A DNA stretch of 64,000 nt. It comes from Mycocentrospora acerina (lineage: Eukaryota; Ascomycota; Dothideomycetes; Pleosporales). The translations under genes and the position numbers were made by a program. The notes beneath the pieces are model-generated. The model worked only from the letters and a program-made list of their open reading frames with translations, made no database searches and had not been told where the DNA came from. The DNA lies in NCBI GenBank assembly GCA_022701365.1, contig JAKUHH010000068.1, positions 1,189 to 65,188 on the forward strand, given 5' to 3'. Positions within the stretch are counted from its first letter, which is position 1. Each line of letters starts with the position of its first letter. Of the stretch, positions 34,272 through 46,300 are shown piece by piece.

Positions 34272-35881
34272 TCAATCCCAGTTTCCATCTCCTAACTGAA
34301 CTTGTCCAGTCTTTCGAATGCTATCCATGACATCCTCTACAGTCCACGGAATATATCGATAACCAGGAGGCCAATTTGAATCAACCCCATACTCTAAGAT
34401 ATCTTCCAGCTTCACGTTTTTTCTAATACTCTCTACCACTAGCTTGTAGTTGTTTCGGGCATATATCTCTGGCTCGTGCTCCCAAACCCAACGAGGATAC
34501 TTTGGCTGTGCGAAACGGACATCCAACCTAGCTTTCTCCCAGTTTGTGTCTTGTAGCAATACAGCAGAAGAAAAGCCGACCTTCTGTGCACATGCAGTCC
34601 TAGTGAACCGCATGCGTACGTAAGCCTGTACCGATTCAGGAATATTCTTTAAGCCTCCTTGATGCAGACACTCTGCTATGGTGATGGCGTCTTCCATTGC
34701 CATGGTCGCCCCATTTCCAGAAGCAGGCATGAAAGAGTGAGCAGCATCTCCTATCTGAACGATTCGAGACCCAGGGGAAGACCACGATGTTTGAGGATCA
34801 CGCCATAACAGTTCCCAATTTACTATCGTTTTCGATGGTGTCAACCTGATAAGGGATTTTAGAATAGGCGCCCACGGTTCAGGGCCCACACCCTCGTCCA
34901 TTGTTGCAAGCACTTCTTCTGCATCTATAGTGTCATTCCAAGATTCTTTTTCGGACCCTGTGGCCTAAGCGGTGCCCCAAGGAGTAGCTACGGTCAGCTT
35001 TTTGTATCTAATACCAAATAAGAAAGGTTCAGGGGCTCACATCGTGGTTCATTACCCAGACCACCGTTTCGGGTCTGGTCAATGTTAAAGCATAACCGCC
35101 TGGTGCCAACCAGGCCCTCAAGATAGGCTCATTGCCAGCCATAGTTTTGAAGAATTTCTTCACTTCTTGGTCTTTTTCCAGGTAATGAGATGGAAATGCA
35201 GCTCTCCAGATAGCCCTTCCACTCTTCTTCGCCCGGATCTGACCGCCAGTAACATCCTGACTTCTTGACCCAATTCCATCTGCTGCAATGATAACATCTG
35301 CCTCAAACTCCTCTCCATTTTCAGTCTGACAGTAGGCCTTGGTCTCGTTCTCTCTGAATGACACAATCCTCATGCCATATTGAATTTCAATTCCAAGGTA
35401 CTCTGCTTGACGCAGCAGGAGAGAATACAGTAGGGGTCGCATTTGAAGGGTAGCCGGAGGAGTGGTGATGTCTACACCACTTCGTTTGAGACGGTCAGAT
35501 ATTTTCAAGGGCTCAATCATCGATGAACCTGAGTGTTTCAATGTTTGAAGCCACGCCTCATGTGCGGTAATCTCATCATAACCTTTAGCCAATATGGGCC
35601 AATGGACCATGAATTTTGTGCAGGATATGCCTATGAAGAACATATCACCTACCCAGAGCATAAGTGAGAGATCTGGAGGATGCTAATATCTAGTTGCGGA
35701 TTTTTTGGATACCGAATGTTAACTCACCAGCTGTATTTTCTGCTTCATTGCGCTCAAAGATACGGACATTGTGACCTTTGCGCACGCACTCAATGCCTGC
35801 TGTGAGGCCCGATATTCCCGAACCGACGATCAAAACATCGATTCCCGAAGGAGAATACGAACCGATTGGCTTTGAGTCCAT
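34272..35881 (-). CDS. FAD-dependent aromatic monooxygenase (salicylate hydroxylase type)
   Basis: Three exons give 484 aa: 35728-35881, 35041-35648 and 34272-34964 (introns of 79 and 76 nt). The group A flavin hydroxylase fingerprints are intact. They are the Rossmann GxGxxG (VLIVGSGISGLTAG), the DG motif (IIAADGIGSRSQD), and the GD motif that closes the FAD site (QIGDAAHSFMPASGNGATMAMEDA, cited in part). The C-terminal part carries WxWEHEPE-like residues common in salicylate-hydroxylase-like tailoring enzymes. The enzyme uses NAD(P)H and O2 to hydroxylate an activated phenol, possibly dearomatising it or converting it to a quinone. It is divergent from the reductase and so probably co-regulated with it. 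The regiochemistry is unknown. Confidence 0.93.
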
Positions 35882-36298
35882 TTGAAAGTAGGAGAAGTTT
35901 GTCTTAGAAACTATCTGTTACTTTAGAGTGGCAGGTAGGTGATTGACTCTGATCAAATTATGATTGATAAAAAAACGAGACATTTTGGTCGGCATTTATG
36001 CTAAATGCTTCACACGCATCGGGCAGCAGCCGACGGGGCCGTCCAATATGTGCCCGGTATCCGGAAAAGACAGATCACTCAACAAACCGAACACAGATTG
36101 CTTCGGACTTCATGCTTTAATGCCGGAACAGCGCACTGCGAATGGAGTGATATCGGAACAGCTGAATCAAGACTGTGGTAAAAGTGCATATATATCGTAA
36201 AATTTTCTTTAATCAACAAAACATTAGTTTGAGTCTACTCTTGTTACTTTACAAAATTTGCTCTCAATTTCACGACCGATACATCGTATACTATTACA
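35882..36298. promoter_or_regulatory. Divergent promoter FAD monooxygenase / reductase, with CGGAACAGC repeats
   Basis: 417 bp between divergent ATGs. It holds a GC-rich island in AT-rich surroundings (36015-36165). Two identical CGGAACAGC direct repeats occur at 36124-36132 and 36154-36162, exactly 30 bp apart, with a related CCGGAAAAG at 36061. A palindromic GACGGGGCCGTC lies near 36030. CGG-containing repeats are typical Zn2Cys6 targets, and the cluster encodes such a regulator. The link is inferred. Confidence 0.55.
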
Positions 36299-37477
36299 AT
36301 GGCATCGAGCCATTTTCGCCTACGTCTGTGTGCCTTACAGGAGGGGTCACTAGTTGTTGTCACTGGTGCTAGTGGATATGTGGGTTCACATGTAGTAAAC
36401 ACACTTTTACAAGCTGGTTTTCGAGTGAGAGGTACTGCAAGAGATGTTGACCGCTCCTCTTGGATGGTTGATCTTTTTCTTGATCGCTATGGCCCAGATT
36501 CGTTCGATCTCGTGCAAGTTCAAGATGTTACGTCCTCAAAATTGCTGAAAGAAGCTTTCAAAGGTAAGCCGAACAAGAATCATTTTAGTGATCACGTAGT
36601 CCTCATTCAGACTCTAACATGTACAGGAGCTTCAGGGGTTATACATTGCGCTACAGATACCAGCTTCAGTAACGATGCTCCAGGTGTAATCAGAACGTCA
36701 GTGAAGGGAGTCATTAGCGCTCTTGACGCGGCTAAACATTCTGCCTCTGTTGAGCGATTTGTATTCACCTCATCTTCCGGAGCTTTATATACTCCAGGAA
36801 GCGATGAGAATGAGCCACAACTTATCAATGGAAAGACTTGGAATGACCGAGCAATCGCCTACGTGGAAGCACTCATGAACCCTACTGGCAAAGTAATGGT
36901 GAATCCAGCACCAGGAGTTCCGGATGAATTCCTGATCTATTCTGCTAGCAAGGCATTAGCTGAGCGTGCATTGTTTGAGTGGATAGATCGCGAAAACCCC
37001 AAATTCGTCACCAATACCGTGATTCCGGCAATGAACACAGGCAAGATACTGAGTTATGAACGCCAAGGATTTCCATCATCTTCTGGTATGGCGGCAGGAT
37101 TATTTCAAGCAACATCTTGGAATGACCCTAGGGCCAAATTCTTGAGATTTCTACCAGCTCAATGGTGGATTGACGTCGAAGATGACGCGCGACTTCATGT
37201 CGCCGCTTTGGTGCATCCCAATCTTCAAAGTGAAAGGATATTCGCGTTCCACAAAAGATGCAATATCAACGATTTCCTCAACATTTTCGTGCACATGTGC
37301 CCAAAGAGGCAGTTCCCTCAAAAAGTCGAGTATGGGGTTGGCGGTGTAGATGCACACGACGCAGAGCAAGAGATTTTGAAGGCAGAACAAATTTTGAAGG
37401 ACGTAGGTTTTGAAGGCTTTTTGAATGATATGAAAGAGAGTTTAGAGAAACAATTCGCCCCTCTGATGAGTAGCTAG
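36299..37477 (+). CDS. Extended SDR, aldehyde/ketone reductase type (DFR/Gre2-like)
   Basis: Two exons give 371 aa: 36299-36563 and 36627-37477. The 63-nt intron (GTAAGC...ACAG) is a multiple of three and free of in-frame stops, so unspliced RNA stays open with 21 extra residues. Splicing gives AFKGASGVIHCATDTS, the normal family sequence. The cofactor motif is VVVTGASGYVGSHVV (GxxGxxG), and the catalytic YxxxK is Tyr193/Lys197 (IYSASKALAE). The family covers NADPH-dependent dihydroflavonol-4-reductase-like and Gre2-like enzymes. In this cluster it may reduce a ketone or aldehyde of the polyketide. The N-terminal 15 residues before the Rossmann strand are slightly longer than usual. Confidence 0.9.
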   Translation: MASSHFRLRLCALQEGSLVVVTGASGYVGSHVVNTLLQAGFRVRGTARDVDRSSWMVDLFLDRYGPDSFDLVQVQDVTSSKLLKEAFKGKPNKNHFSDHVVLIQTLTCTGASGVIHCATDTSFSNDAPGVIRTSVKGVISALDAAKHSASVERFVFTSSSGALYTPGSDENEPQLINGKTWNDRAIAYVEALMNPTGKVMVNPAPGVPDEFLIYSASKALAERALFEWIDRENPKFVTNTVIPAMNTGKILSYERQGFPSSSGMAAGLFQATSWNDPRAKFLRFLPAQWWIDVEDDARLHVAALVHPNLQSERIFAFHKRCNINDFLNIFVHMCPKRQFPQKVEYGVGGVDAHDAEQEILKAEQILKDVGFEGFLNDMKESLEKQFAPLMSS

Positions 37478-37544
37478 CGCAAACAAAGGTCATGATTTTT
37501 TTCTAGCAGCTTGAGACAAGACAAAAACTCGCAAATGCAAACCT

Positions 37545-40369
37545 CTAACTATTCAGTAACTGAAGCAATAAACCTTGCCTTCTTTGAATTTCTGGAGACG
37601 GGTCTGCGTTATTCAATATCCTCACGCATCGTTTAATAACATCGTTTACAACAGGAGTAATAATATCCTGGCGTCTCGATCGGTAGTTTGACCAAGTATC
37701 GACGCCAAAGTCGGGATGAGCGTTCAAGATATCGCTGGAGATAAGTGATGAATTGCAATCCTGGGTCCTATAGTGGTTTAATGTCCACAGAGTAAGTCCA
37801 GCCCGGGAAATAGCAGACGGCCACCAGACAGGTCTATCAGTTACTGAGGTACCTTGTGTAAGATTTAAAATAGCTATGCTATGCTTTAATCCAATGTTGA
37901 GTGCCAAGATGGCTAGCTCTGTGGGAAATGATAGAATAGGACCCTTTGCTCTGCCAGCGATGTGCTGTTGACAAGCATGATTCACATATTGAGAATCAAC
38001 CAGCGTTTCTAGAAAAAGTATGTTATAAAGAATAAGTGCTACCTTGAGTACGGCGCATTCTGGGTTCTGGAGTGCATATAGCTCAGCTATTTGATTCCAT
38101 TTTCCGAGCAAAGTTCTTGCTTCGTCAAGTAATGTATGGGTATGTTCAAGGACTCTGTTTCCATGCAGACTAGGAAAGTAGAGATGAAATCCGGCGAAGC
38201 TCTTCCTTAATTGGTTGCAATTCGCAATCATCTCGTGTAAGGGGTAAAGCAGCAGTCGCAACTGCCAAAGGTTCATGTCCGACCAACTGATTGGCACCAA
38301 ATTGTCGATGAAAGACTGAAAGACTACTTGCAGAGATGCTGGGTCAAATGATATGGTCAAACAGCTTCGGGCATCAGTACAGCGTTCGAAGACAACATCT
38401 CGCCACTGAGAAGCCGAAGAAGCACGCCAAAAGTCTTCAGAGTTGGGCATTGGCATATCGAGCTCCGCTATCCTGAAATTTGGAGTCTTATCGTAAATGA
38501 CGGAAACTTCCAAGTCAATCAAAACCCAACAGTAGAGAATTCTGGACGCCTATTAGTTGTCATAACTGTATCGTATGAAAGACCACCTACCTTCTCCTCT
38601 TCTCGTTAACCTTCCATTCTCTCCATTGCAAATCGACACATTCCATGGTTTGAAGCATGCTCTGATTTGTGGTAATGCTTTTGTAATCATCCAAGTAGGC
38701 GTTTTTAACTTTTGACAAGTACATGTAGTAAGTATCCAAGGAGCCTCTAATTGAAGCTTTTGGAAAAGTCCAAAGTAATTGGTAAGCATGAATAAGACAC
38801 ATATGCAAGATCGTTTCTGTGTCGATGGAAAGAAGCTTAGGCTGGAGAACTCGTAGTATTGGAGCACTGCAGGCCTCTATTAGGTGTATTGAAGCCCTGG
38901 ATATCGTCTTTGAACATGGCATGGTCGATACAACTTGAGTGACCATCATGATGATGAGGAGGTTGCCTAAGCTAGCATCTCTTCTTAGGAAAGAATCTTC
39001 ATCAAATGGTTTATCTTCCAGCAGTGGGAATGTGCGATCAAAACGAAACGCAAACGCACGAATACACTCTTTCAGCGTATCTTCCGGAGAGATCAATAAA
39101 GGGTTTGAGCTGCCCTGATGGCTGCTGGTGTTGAAAGATGGCAATTCGAAAGGTGTTTCTGTGAGCAGGGCATTGTGCAAAGTTCTGAGCAAAGCGTGAA
39201 GATTGGGATCTCGAAGATCCGATAATTTTCTGTTATCCTTTGATTCTTTCGAAAATGGCTCGAGTTTCGCTTGTGGATTGGGATTCAGGTTTAAAGTGAT
39301 CTCCTCATCTTCTCTTGAAGACTCGCTAGCTGTGGATATTGCGATCGTATTCTGACCAGCGTTCTCTGGGCAATCTTGTACTACATGACGTAGCTGAGAG
39401 TGTAAATCTTCATAGTTTCTGGCTTCCACTATGAGCTGTTCATTTATTACGGTCTCGTCGCTGCTTAGAATTTCTATAATAGGTGTTAGGTTATAATTCA
39501 AAGATTTATCAATGTTGTCGCAATCTAGCTTCTTCTCTCCCACTGGAGCTGGTCGTTTAAACTCTTGGCCTCCAAATCCTGCGAATCCCTCAAATCCTGG
39601 GCCTTCTAGTAAAACTTGTATAGGCTGTTGCAATTCAGACAACCAGTCGATATCTAAGAGATTTCCCGAGTCCATGCCTTCTTCATATAACCCGATATCA
39701 GGACCTGCCATGTCTAGATTCAGGGTGGCAGATGATAGAGCTTTGTTTGCATCCGTCTTCTGCGACGAGGTTTCTTTTGAAGAACTTTCGGGATCGGAGG
39801 ATTTTTGAGATAAACCTCCTTCATCTTCTAGGACTATTGGTGATAGAGACTCTCGGTGGTTGCGTATAAATTTGCTGTTTCTCTTCGGGGTGCTTGACGC
39901 TTTTGGACAGCAAGACACTTTTTTCCCTACACGTGATGACTGCCTCGAGACACATTCTATATTTTTCGAGACACATCGAGTGCACGGATATGATCCGTCA
40001 CATTTTGTCTTTGAAGCGGCACATTTTTGACAAGCAATTGCCGCCCTTGGGCCCCTGACGCTTCTCTGGAGCAGAGATGGACAAGAATCAGCCACATAGT
40101 TTGGGTCATGTATTTTCAGGTGGCGTTGTAGAAGATCGCTATTCATATTATTAGGTTCCATTCAAGGCGAAATTTTATCTACTGACCTTCTAGAAAATCC
40201 AAGATGACATTTGGAACATCGAAAGGGCTTAACCTCGGTATCTAATTCAGAATTAAGCACATGACGACAATCTTGTTAACCACCTTGGAAACTCACGGGT
40301 TCGGATATGTCTATCAAGATGTTCGTCACGAGTAAAGGAGCGTCCACAATATGTACAGTAGACGACCAT
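37545..40369 (-). CDS. Cluster transcription factor: tandem C2H2 fingers + Zn2Cys6 + fungal-specific domain
   Basis: Four exons give 890 aa: 40297-40369, 40187-40241, 38591-40138 and 37545-38541 (introns of 55, 48 and 49 nt). Finger 1 begins almost at the start Met (YCTYCGRSFTRDEHLDRHIRTH); its last His is made at the exon 1/2 join. Finger 2 is FRCSKCHLGFSRSDLLQRHLKIH, completed at the exon 2/3 join. Then comes a classical C6 cluster C-X2-C-X6-C-X5-C-X2-C-X6-C (CQKCAASKTKCDG...CTRC...C), an acidic and Ser-rich linker with NNPNP-type repeats, and a fungal_trans-type domain (RRILYCWVLIDLEVS at the exon 3/4 join). The C2H2+C6 combination is that of the Cmr1 melanin-regulator type. It is the likely pathway-specific activator, which is inferred from position. 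It converges with the reductase at 67 bp. Confidence 0.92.
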
Positions 40370-40854
40370 TTTCAGTTCGCTTATATTTCAATATAGAATA
40401 AGAGAGGTGTGAGTGTTGAGAAATGGTGAACAGCAATAACCAGGTAACAGATGAATATTACAGAAATGGGTGTACGTAGATATACTTGTACATAGCTTTG
40501 CGAATAGGTGCTGAGTATCTTTTCAAGGCAGTAAGTTGAAAGTGAGACGCTTTTACTAGGACTGTTTACTTGTTTTTGTTGATATATATCATGAAAAGAT
40601 AAGACACCAGTCAAGAAGAATTTCTGCAAGCTATTAAAACCGAGTGTTATGTAACCCTCAATCAAATATACGGTTATGATTTAATAAGAAAAAGTGAGAA
40701 TTATCATAGAACGGCCAGGGTGGGGCTGAAGTAAATGGGTCTACCAAAGTGGAATTCAGATCACTGTTACAAGATATTTGTTTTGATACAAGTCAAACTG
40801 AGGCAAGAATGAAACCATGAGATGTAGCGACACATCAGAATGGGAGATCTTCTA
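40370..40854. promoter_or_regulatory. Upstream region of the cluster transcription factor
   Basis: 485 bp between the P450-2 stop and the regulator's ATG, both genes on the minus strand. AT-rich. I see no gene and no clear CGG-type repeat, so autoregulation through such sites is not evident. Confidence 0.45.
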
Positions 40855-42720
40855 TTAAAAACTATAGTAGGCAGTTTTAAATGCTAATTTCCAGATACTA
40901 TAGACGTCCCTGATAGCCAATCCATACTTGGTTGAATTTTCCTGCGACACCAAAGCACGGTAGGGTTTACGTTGGCTACTATCTGTAGTTTCCGCCTGCT
41001 TCCACAGCTTGCGAATAGCTTCTCTCCTCTGATGAGATCTTGGAAGAATGGAAAGCTCAAACGGATCAGGCATTATTATCAAAATCGAATTCGACTTTTC
41101 TGTGTCAATGATTATATCTAGTCCTGTTAGTGGATCCACCTTCTTCTTTAGATCAAACCCCCAAAGAAGACCACCACAAGCAGCTAATAGTTCGTCTTGA
41201 GTGATTTGTTGTCCCAAACACGTCCTTCGGCCCCATCCAAAAGATGACATTCCAACAACAGTGGGATATTTAGTCAGAGGCTCCTTGTACGTAGGCCAAC
41301 CAGGTTCTAGCCATCGCTCAGGATGGAACTCCTCCCCTTTGGGATATGTAGTGGGGTCTTTCAATATCGCGCTATCATAATCAGCCTTTTCCCTTAACTT
41401 GTTCTGTACATAACTGACCAATCCAAAGGCAAAATGCGCGTTCCTTTTGGTATAAAATACCCATTCCAGTGGTCGTCTTGTTCCACCTCGTGGGCAACGC
41501 CTTTAAGTTATGATACATTAGCACTGAAAATTCTAGCGACTCAAGATTATAAATTTACCGGTAGGAACATTTGGCCGCCATCGCATGGTTTCCTTGATAC
41601 AAGCTCGAAGAACTGGCAATCTCGAATTATCTTCCAATGTAGGCGGCCGGTCACCACATACCGCCTCAAGTTCGCTTTGGCAGCGCTGAGCCCAATGTGG
41701 ATGCTCTACCATTGCCATAATAAAGTAACTGAGAGGACCAGCCACAGTGAAAACTCCAATTAATGCCATCATTCCAATGGCACACGAGGCTTCATGGTCA
41801 CTTGAGAACGGTACGCGTTCCCCACTGTCGAAATATTTCTTGACCCAGCTATGTCGTAATTGACCTTTTTCATTTTGCTGGCGAGCATTGTGATGCCTTT
41901 GCATCCACCATGCATTCTGTTCATCATGTCGCCTGCGCTCCGTATATTTCCATGGGTTGATCGGTTCGGGTAGATAGTCCCACAAGGGTGTGAGAACATT
42001 CGTAACCGGTCCGCCTGGCGACATCTGTGTGAGAAGACCCCAAGCACTCTTGGCTAGGTATTTGCTGTGCTCAGGGTCATCCCAAGCCAGCTGACACATG
42101 ATCTTGGAGGCTAAATCTACCAAAGATGACGAAGAACGCTCCGGCTCGTCTATAAGTTGATTGAGCCAACGCTTGACTTCAAACTCCATCGAACCCGCAT
42201 ATTTTTTACTCGCCGAATCCGTATAATATGAATGTGCAAACTTGCGCTGCCTTGCCCAGAACTCTATGCCGTGTCAGAGCATGCCTGTAATGTTTATGAT
42301 GATCAATGATTGGTTCATACCATTTCGGCCCATCAAAGGAAGATATTCCATTGTTCCCGTAGAACTCTTTGAGTCGAACAATGACTTCATCTCTGGCCGA
42401 TCAGAGTAAATCTTTGCTCGTTTGACCATGAGTTCTTCTGCTATCTTTTCATCCGAGACTACGAGAAGGGTTGTCCCAAGTAGATTGATTTTGAAAATGG
42501 GGCCGTATACTTTTGACCATACCTCAAGTTTCTTCCACATGTAGTTAATTGGAACTAGGTGAGCACAACCAATTATGGGAAGTAGAGGTGGGCCTGGCCA
42601 TCGCTTGAATTGAGCCTGCGAGTTTTTCGAGCGCAAAATTATTCCACAGATCACCATGATTGAGGTCAAGATAACGCAGTGGATAGGGGAGAGGCCCCAT
42701 TCGGAAGAGGTGAAAGGCAT
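40855..42720 (-). CDS. Cytochrome P450 (P450-2), O-methylsterigmatocystin oxidoreductase-like
   Basis: Four exons give 567 aa: 42321-42720, 41559-42263, 41419-41500 and 40855-41371. The introns are 57, 58 and 47 nt, and the last is recognisable from its CTGAT branch site. An N-terminal anchor (PIHCVILTSIMVICGIIL) precedes the hinge RWPGPPLLPIIG. The I-helix region is GPLSYFIMAMVEHP, the ExxR is CIKETMRWRPNVPTG, and the heme loop SSFGWGRRTCLGQQI has Cys447. Phrases such as GVAHEVEQDDHWNGYFIPKGT and PERWLEPGWPTYKEPLTKYP are characteristic of fungal P450s related to OrdA (CYP64-like). This is a second oxidation step in the pathway. It is divergent from the ABC transporter. Confidence 0.92.
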
Positions 42721-43378
42721 GTTGTAGATGGTAAATCGCTTGCCCTTTGATAAAATTTGGGGAATTGGAATATAAGGCGACGTAGATTGACTTCGGGCTT
42801 CGTAAGATGTCAGATATAATACCCCGTCTCAGTTTTGCATCATACTGGTTTCCATCAGGCTGTTGGGCTTGAGAAAAATCTTTCCTCCAATTTTTTTAAT
42901 ATGTCCAATCGTAAAACACTCCTTGTTGGTCATATGAGCGGAACACATTATTCTTCCGCTTATGCCGAATATGTGCCGAAAATGGAATAGACTAACGCTT
43001 ATTTTGATGAGGAATTCACTTCGGGCCATGCGCTAATATTTGAACGATTAGTTTCATGATCTACAGAATCATTTCGCTGGGCCAAATCAATTAAAGCAGG
43101 GATTAGGACGCACGGGCGCATCTTAAGAATACCATCAAACTATGGATGAAGGCCAAAATACCAAATCGATCTCTACAAAGGCGAGAATTGCAGAAGTGGA
43201 TGTTTATACAAGCGGACGCATCAAACTACACATAGAGTCGTACCAACGTTATGAAGAGTCTTACCTGAGGAAATCCCCGACAGTCCCAACTACATCTTTG
43301 AAAAAGTATTGCTCGGAGTAGTGACAACCCATCATTACAATTCCATATAGAAACAACACGAGAGACCACAGCATCATA
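42721..43378. promoter_or_regulatory. Divergent promoter P450-2 / ABC transporter with CGG inverted repeat
   Basis: 658 bp between divergent ATGs. At 42939-42958 there is a perfect inverted repeat CGGAA-N10-TTCCG, closely followed by two more CCGAA half-sites (TGCCGAATATG, TGCCGAAAATG) to 42980. Inverted CGG triplets with a fixed spacer are the classical Zn2Cys6 dimer site. The same CGGAA core occurs in the monooxygenase/reductase promoter. Occupancy by the cluster regulator is inferred. Confidence 0.55.
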
Positions 43379-46300
43379 ATGGACACAACTAATGAAATAA
43401 TATACGACGAAGGTAATCATCTGTCCACTATGGGGCATCCATTCTATCCTGAAACAGGCTCAGTTCTGGACAGCTCTTCTGCCAAATTCCATCCGCGAAA
43501 ATGGCTTCAAGCTCTGCATAGCCTGGAAAGTCAGACCGTACCCTCTCTTGCTCGAGGTAGAGTTAGCGTAGCTTTCAGGGATCTTAATGTTTGTGGAAAA
43601 TCTGGTGTGGCTGAGTTTCAGAAGACAGTCGGCAATGTCTTTTTCGCGATTCCGGCCCTATTTGCGACCTGGATTTCATCGACCAAGTATCCGAGCAAAG
43701 TCTTGCTTGATGGCTTTGAGGGTTTAGTCTGTTCTGGCGAGATGTTGCTAGTTCTGGGGGCCCCAGGCTCTGGTTGTTCTACATTTCTGAAAACCATTGC
43801 CGGTGATCTTGAAGGCCTAACAGTGGACAAAGGTTCATACATTAATTTTCAAGGTTTGTACCAATCCACAATTATTTCTCGTGTTTATCAGTATTCTTAC
43901 AAGAGTCAGGAGTATCTCCTCATGAAATGCGCAACAATTTCCGTGGGGAAGCACTGTATACGGCCGAGTATGATGTTCATTTTCCGATGTTGACAGTCAA
44001 GGATACCTTGAGGTTCGCGGTCCGCGCACGGGCACCAAAGATATTACCAGGACAAGTCAAGGCAAAAGACTACGAGAACCAAATGTGCAGAGCTATCATG
44101 GCAATGTTCAATATGTCCCACACAGAGAATACTCGTGTAGGAAGTGATCTTCTGCCTGGTGTATCTGGTGGTGAAAGGCGGAGAGTGACTATTGCAGAAG
44201 CAACGCTTTCAGGTTGTGCTTTACAATGTTGGGATAACTGTACCCGCGGTCTCGACGCTATCAATGCTGTAGAGCTATGTAAAGCAGTCAGAGCGCAGGC
44301 AGATATACTTGGCGTAACCGCACTAGTATCAAGCTATCAGACCCCACAAGAGGCCTTTGAACAATTCGACAAAATCCTCTTGATTCACGAAGGAAAACAA
44401 ATATTTTTTGGATCGACAGAGGGCGCTTCTGAGTATTTTCACGAGTTGGGTTTCCAACGATTGCCTGGTCAAACGTCCGCCGACTACTTGACAAGCATCA
44501 CGAATGAATCAGAGCGGGAGATCCGTACTGGATATCAGCATAGAGCGCCCCGTACCACCCAAGCCTTGGAATCAGCCTGGAAGCTAAGCTCTCATCGCCA
44601 TACTTTGCTAGAAAACATAAAATCTTACGAAACGCATTTCCCAATTGATGGACCAGCTTCAGACAAGTTCAAGGCTGCTTTCCGTAACCGTCAAGCAAAA
44701 GGCCAAAGAACGAAATCTCCCTACACCCTGTCAAGCGCAAGTCAAGTCAGGCTGTGTTTGTGGCGCGGGTTTCTGCGCCTAAAAGCTGACCCCACAGTGG
44801 CTGTCGGTCAATTTTTCATGAATGGTATTACCGCTTTGGTTGTTGGAAGCCTGTTCTACAATCTTGATTCGAATACCGGTTCTTTCTCACGACGAGCCGC
44901 TCTGATTTTCTTCACAGTTGTTATGAATGCAATAGGATCTTCACTAGAGGTGAGATGAAGTAACAACTCTTCAATCACACAGACTTACTTTGTACCTAGG
45001 TCTTATTACTCTATGTACAACGCCCCATTGTGGAAAAGCATCTACGATACGCATTCTACCATCCTTCCGCTGAGGCTTTTGCGTCAATTCTGACTGACTT
45101 ACCTTATAAAGTGGGAAATGCGATATTTTTCAACGTGGTCATCTACATGATCACGAACCTCAGGAGAGAGCCAGGAGCCTTTTTCTTCTTTTTCTTCACG
45201 TGTTTTCTGACAACTTTAGCCATGTCAATGATTTTCCGGTTGCTTGCGTCTTTGACACGATCTTTAGCACAGGCGCTTGTCCCCACCGGAATTATTGTGG
45301 CCACCATGGCCCTCTATGCTGGATTTGTCGTGCCCATAGGATATATGCCGGGTTGGAGCAAATGGATACACCATCTAAATCCAGCGTACTACGCCTTCGA
45401 GTCGCTGATGTTAAATGAGTTCCATGATCGTCGATTTGACTGCTCCACCTTTGTACCAGCATATTCAAATACAACAACCCTGATGCGTACATGTGCTGTG
45501 ATTGGATCCAGACCAGGAGTACTTCAAGTTGATGGAGATGCATACGTCATATCCGCTTACAACTTTCTTCACAGCCATAAATGGAGGAACATCGGGATAC
45601 TTTTCGCATTTGCTTTGAGTAGCGCCATATCACATCTTCTCGTAACGGAAATTATAATTTCCAAAGGCCCTAGTGGTGAAGTTCTGATGTTCCGAAGAAG
45701 CCAATGGAACTTGAGACAGAGAGCAAACGCAGAGGACATTGAATCAAGTTCAAGCAAAGCTGCAAACTCGGTTGAAAAATCCTCATCTCCCGGTTCGTCA
45801 AAGGACAATGTGGCTGAAGGTCAATACACTCTTCAATGGCAAGGTCTCTCTTATTCGATCAAAAGCGAAGAAAAGTCTAAACAAATGTGTACCATTTTGG
45901 ACAACATTGACGGTTGGGTTGAGCCTAATGCCATTACAGCACTAATGGGGGTCTCTGGAGCTGGAAAAACGACTCTTCTCAACGCTCTGGCAGATAGATT
46001 GCCTTTAGGAGTCGTCAACGGAAGAATATTAATAAATGGAAAGCAACGCGCCAGCTCATTCCAGCGCAAAACCGGTTATGTTCAACAGCATGATATTCAT
46101 TTGCCAACAGATACAGTGCGAGAGGCCCTGACTTTCAGTGCTGTCCTACGACTCCCTAGTCATATGTCAAAGCAAAAAAAGCTGGAAATCGTAGATGAGA
46201 CCATTCGAATGCTTGACATGGAAGCTTTCTCAGACGCCCTTATAGGCACTCCGGGGGATGGTTTGAACATTGAGCAACGCAGACGTCTATCCATTGGCGT

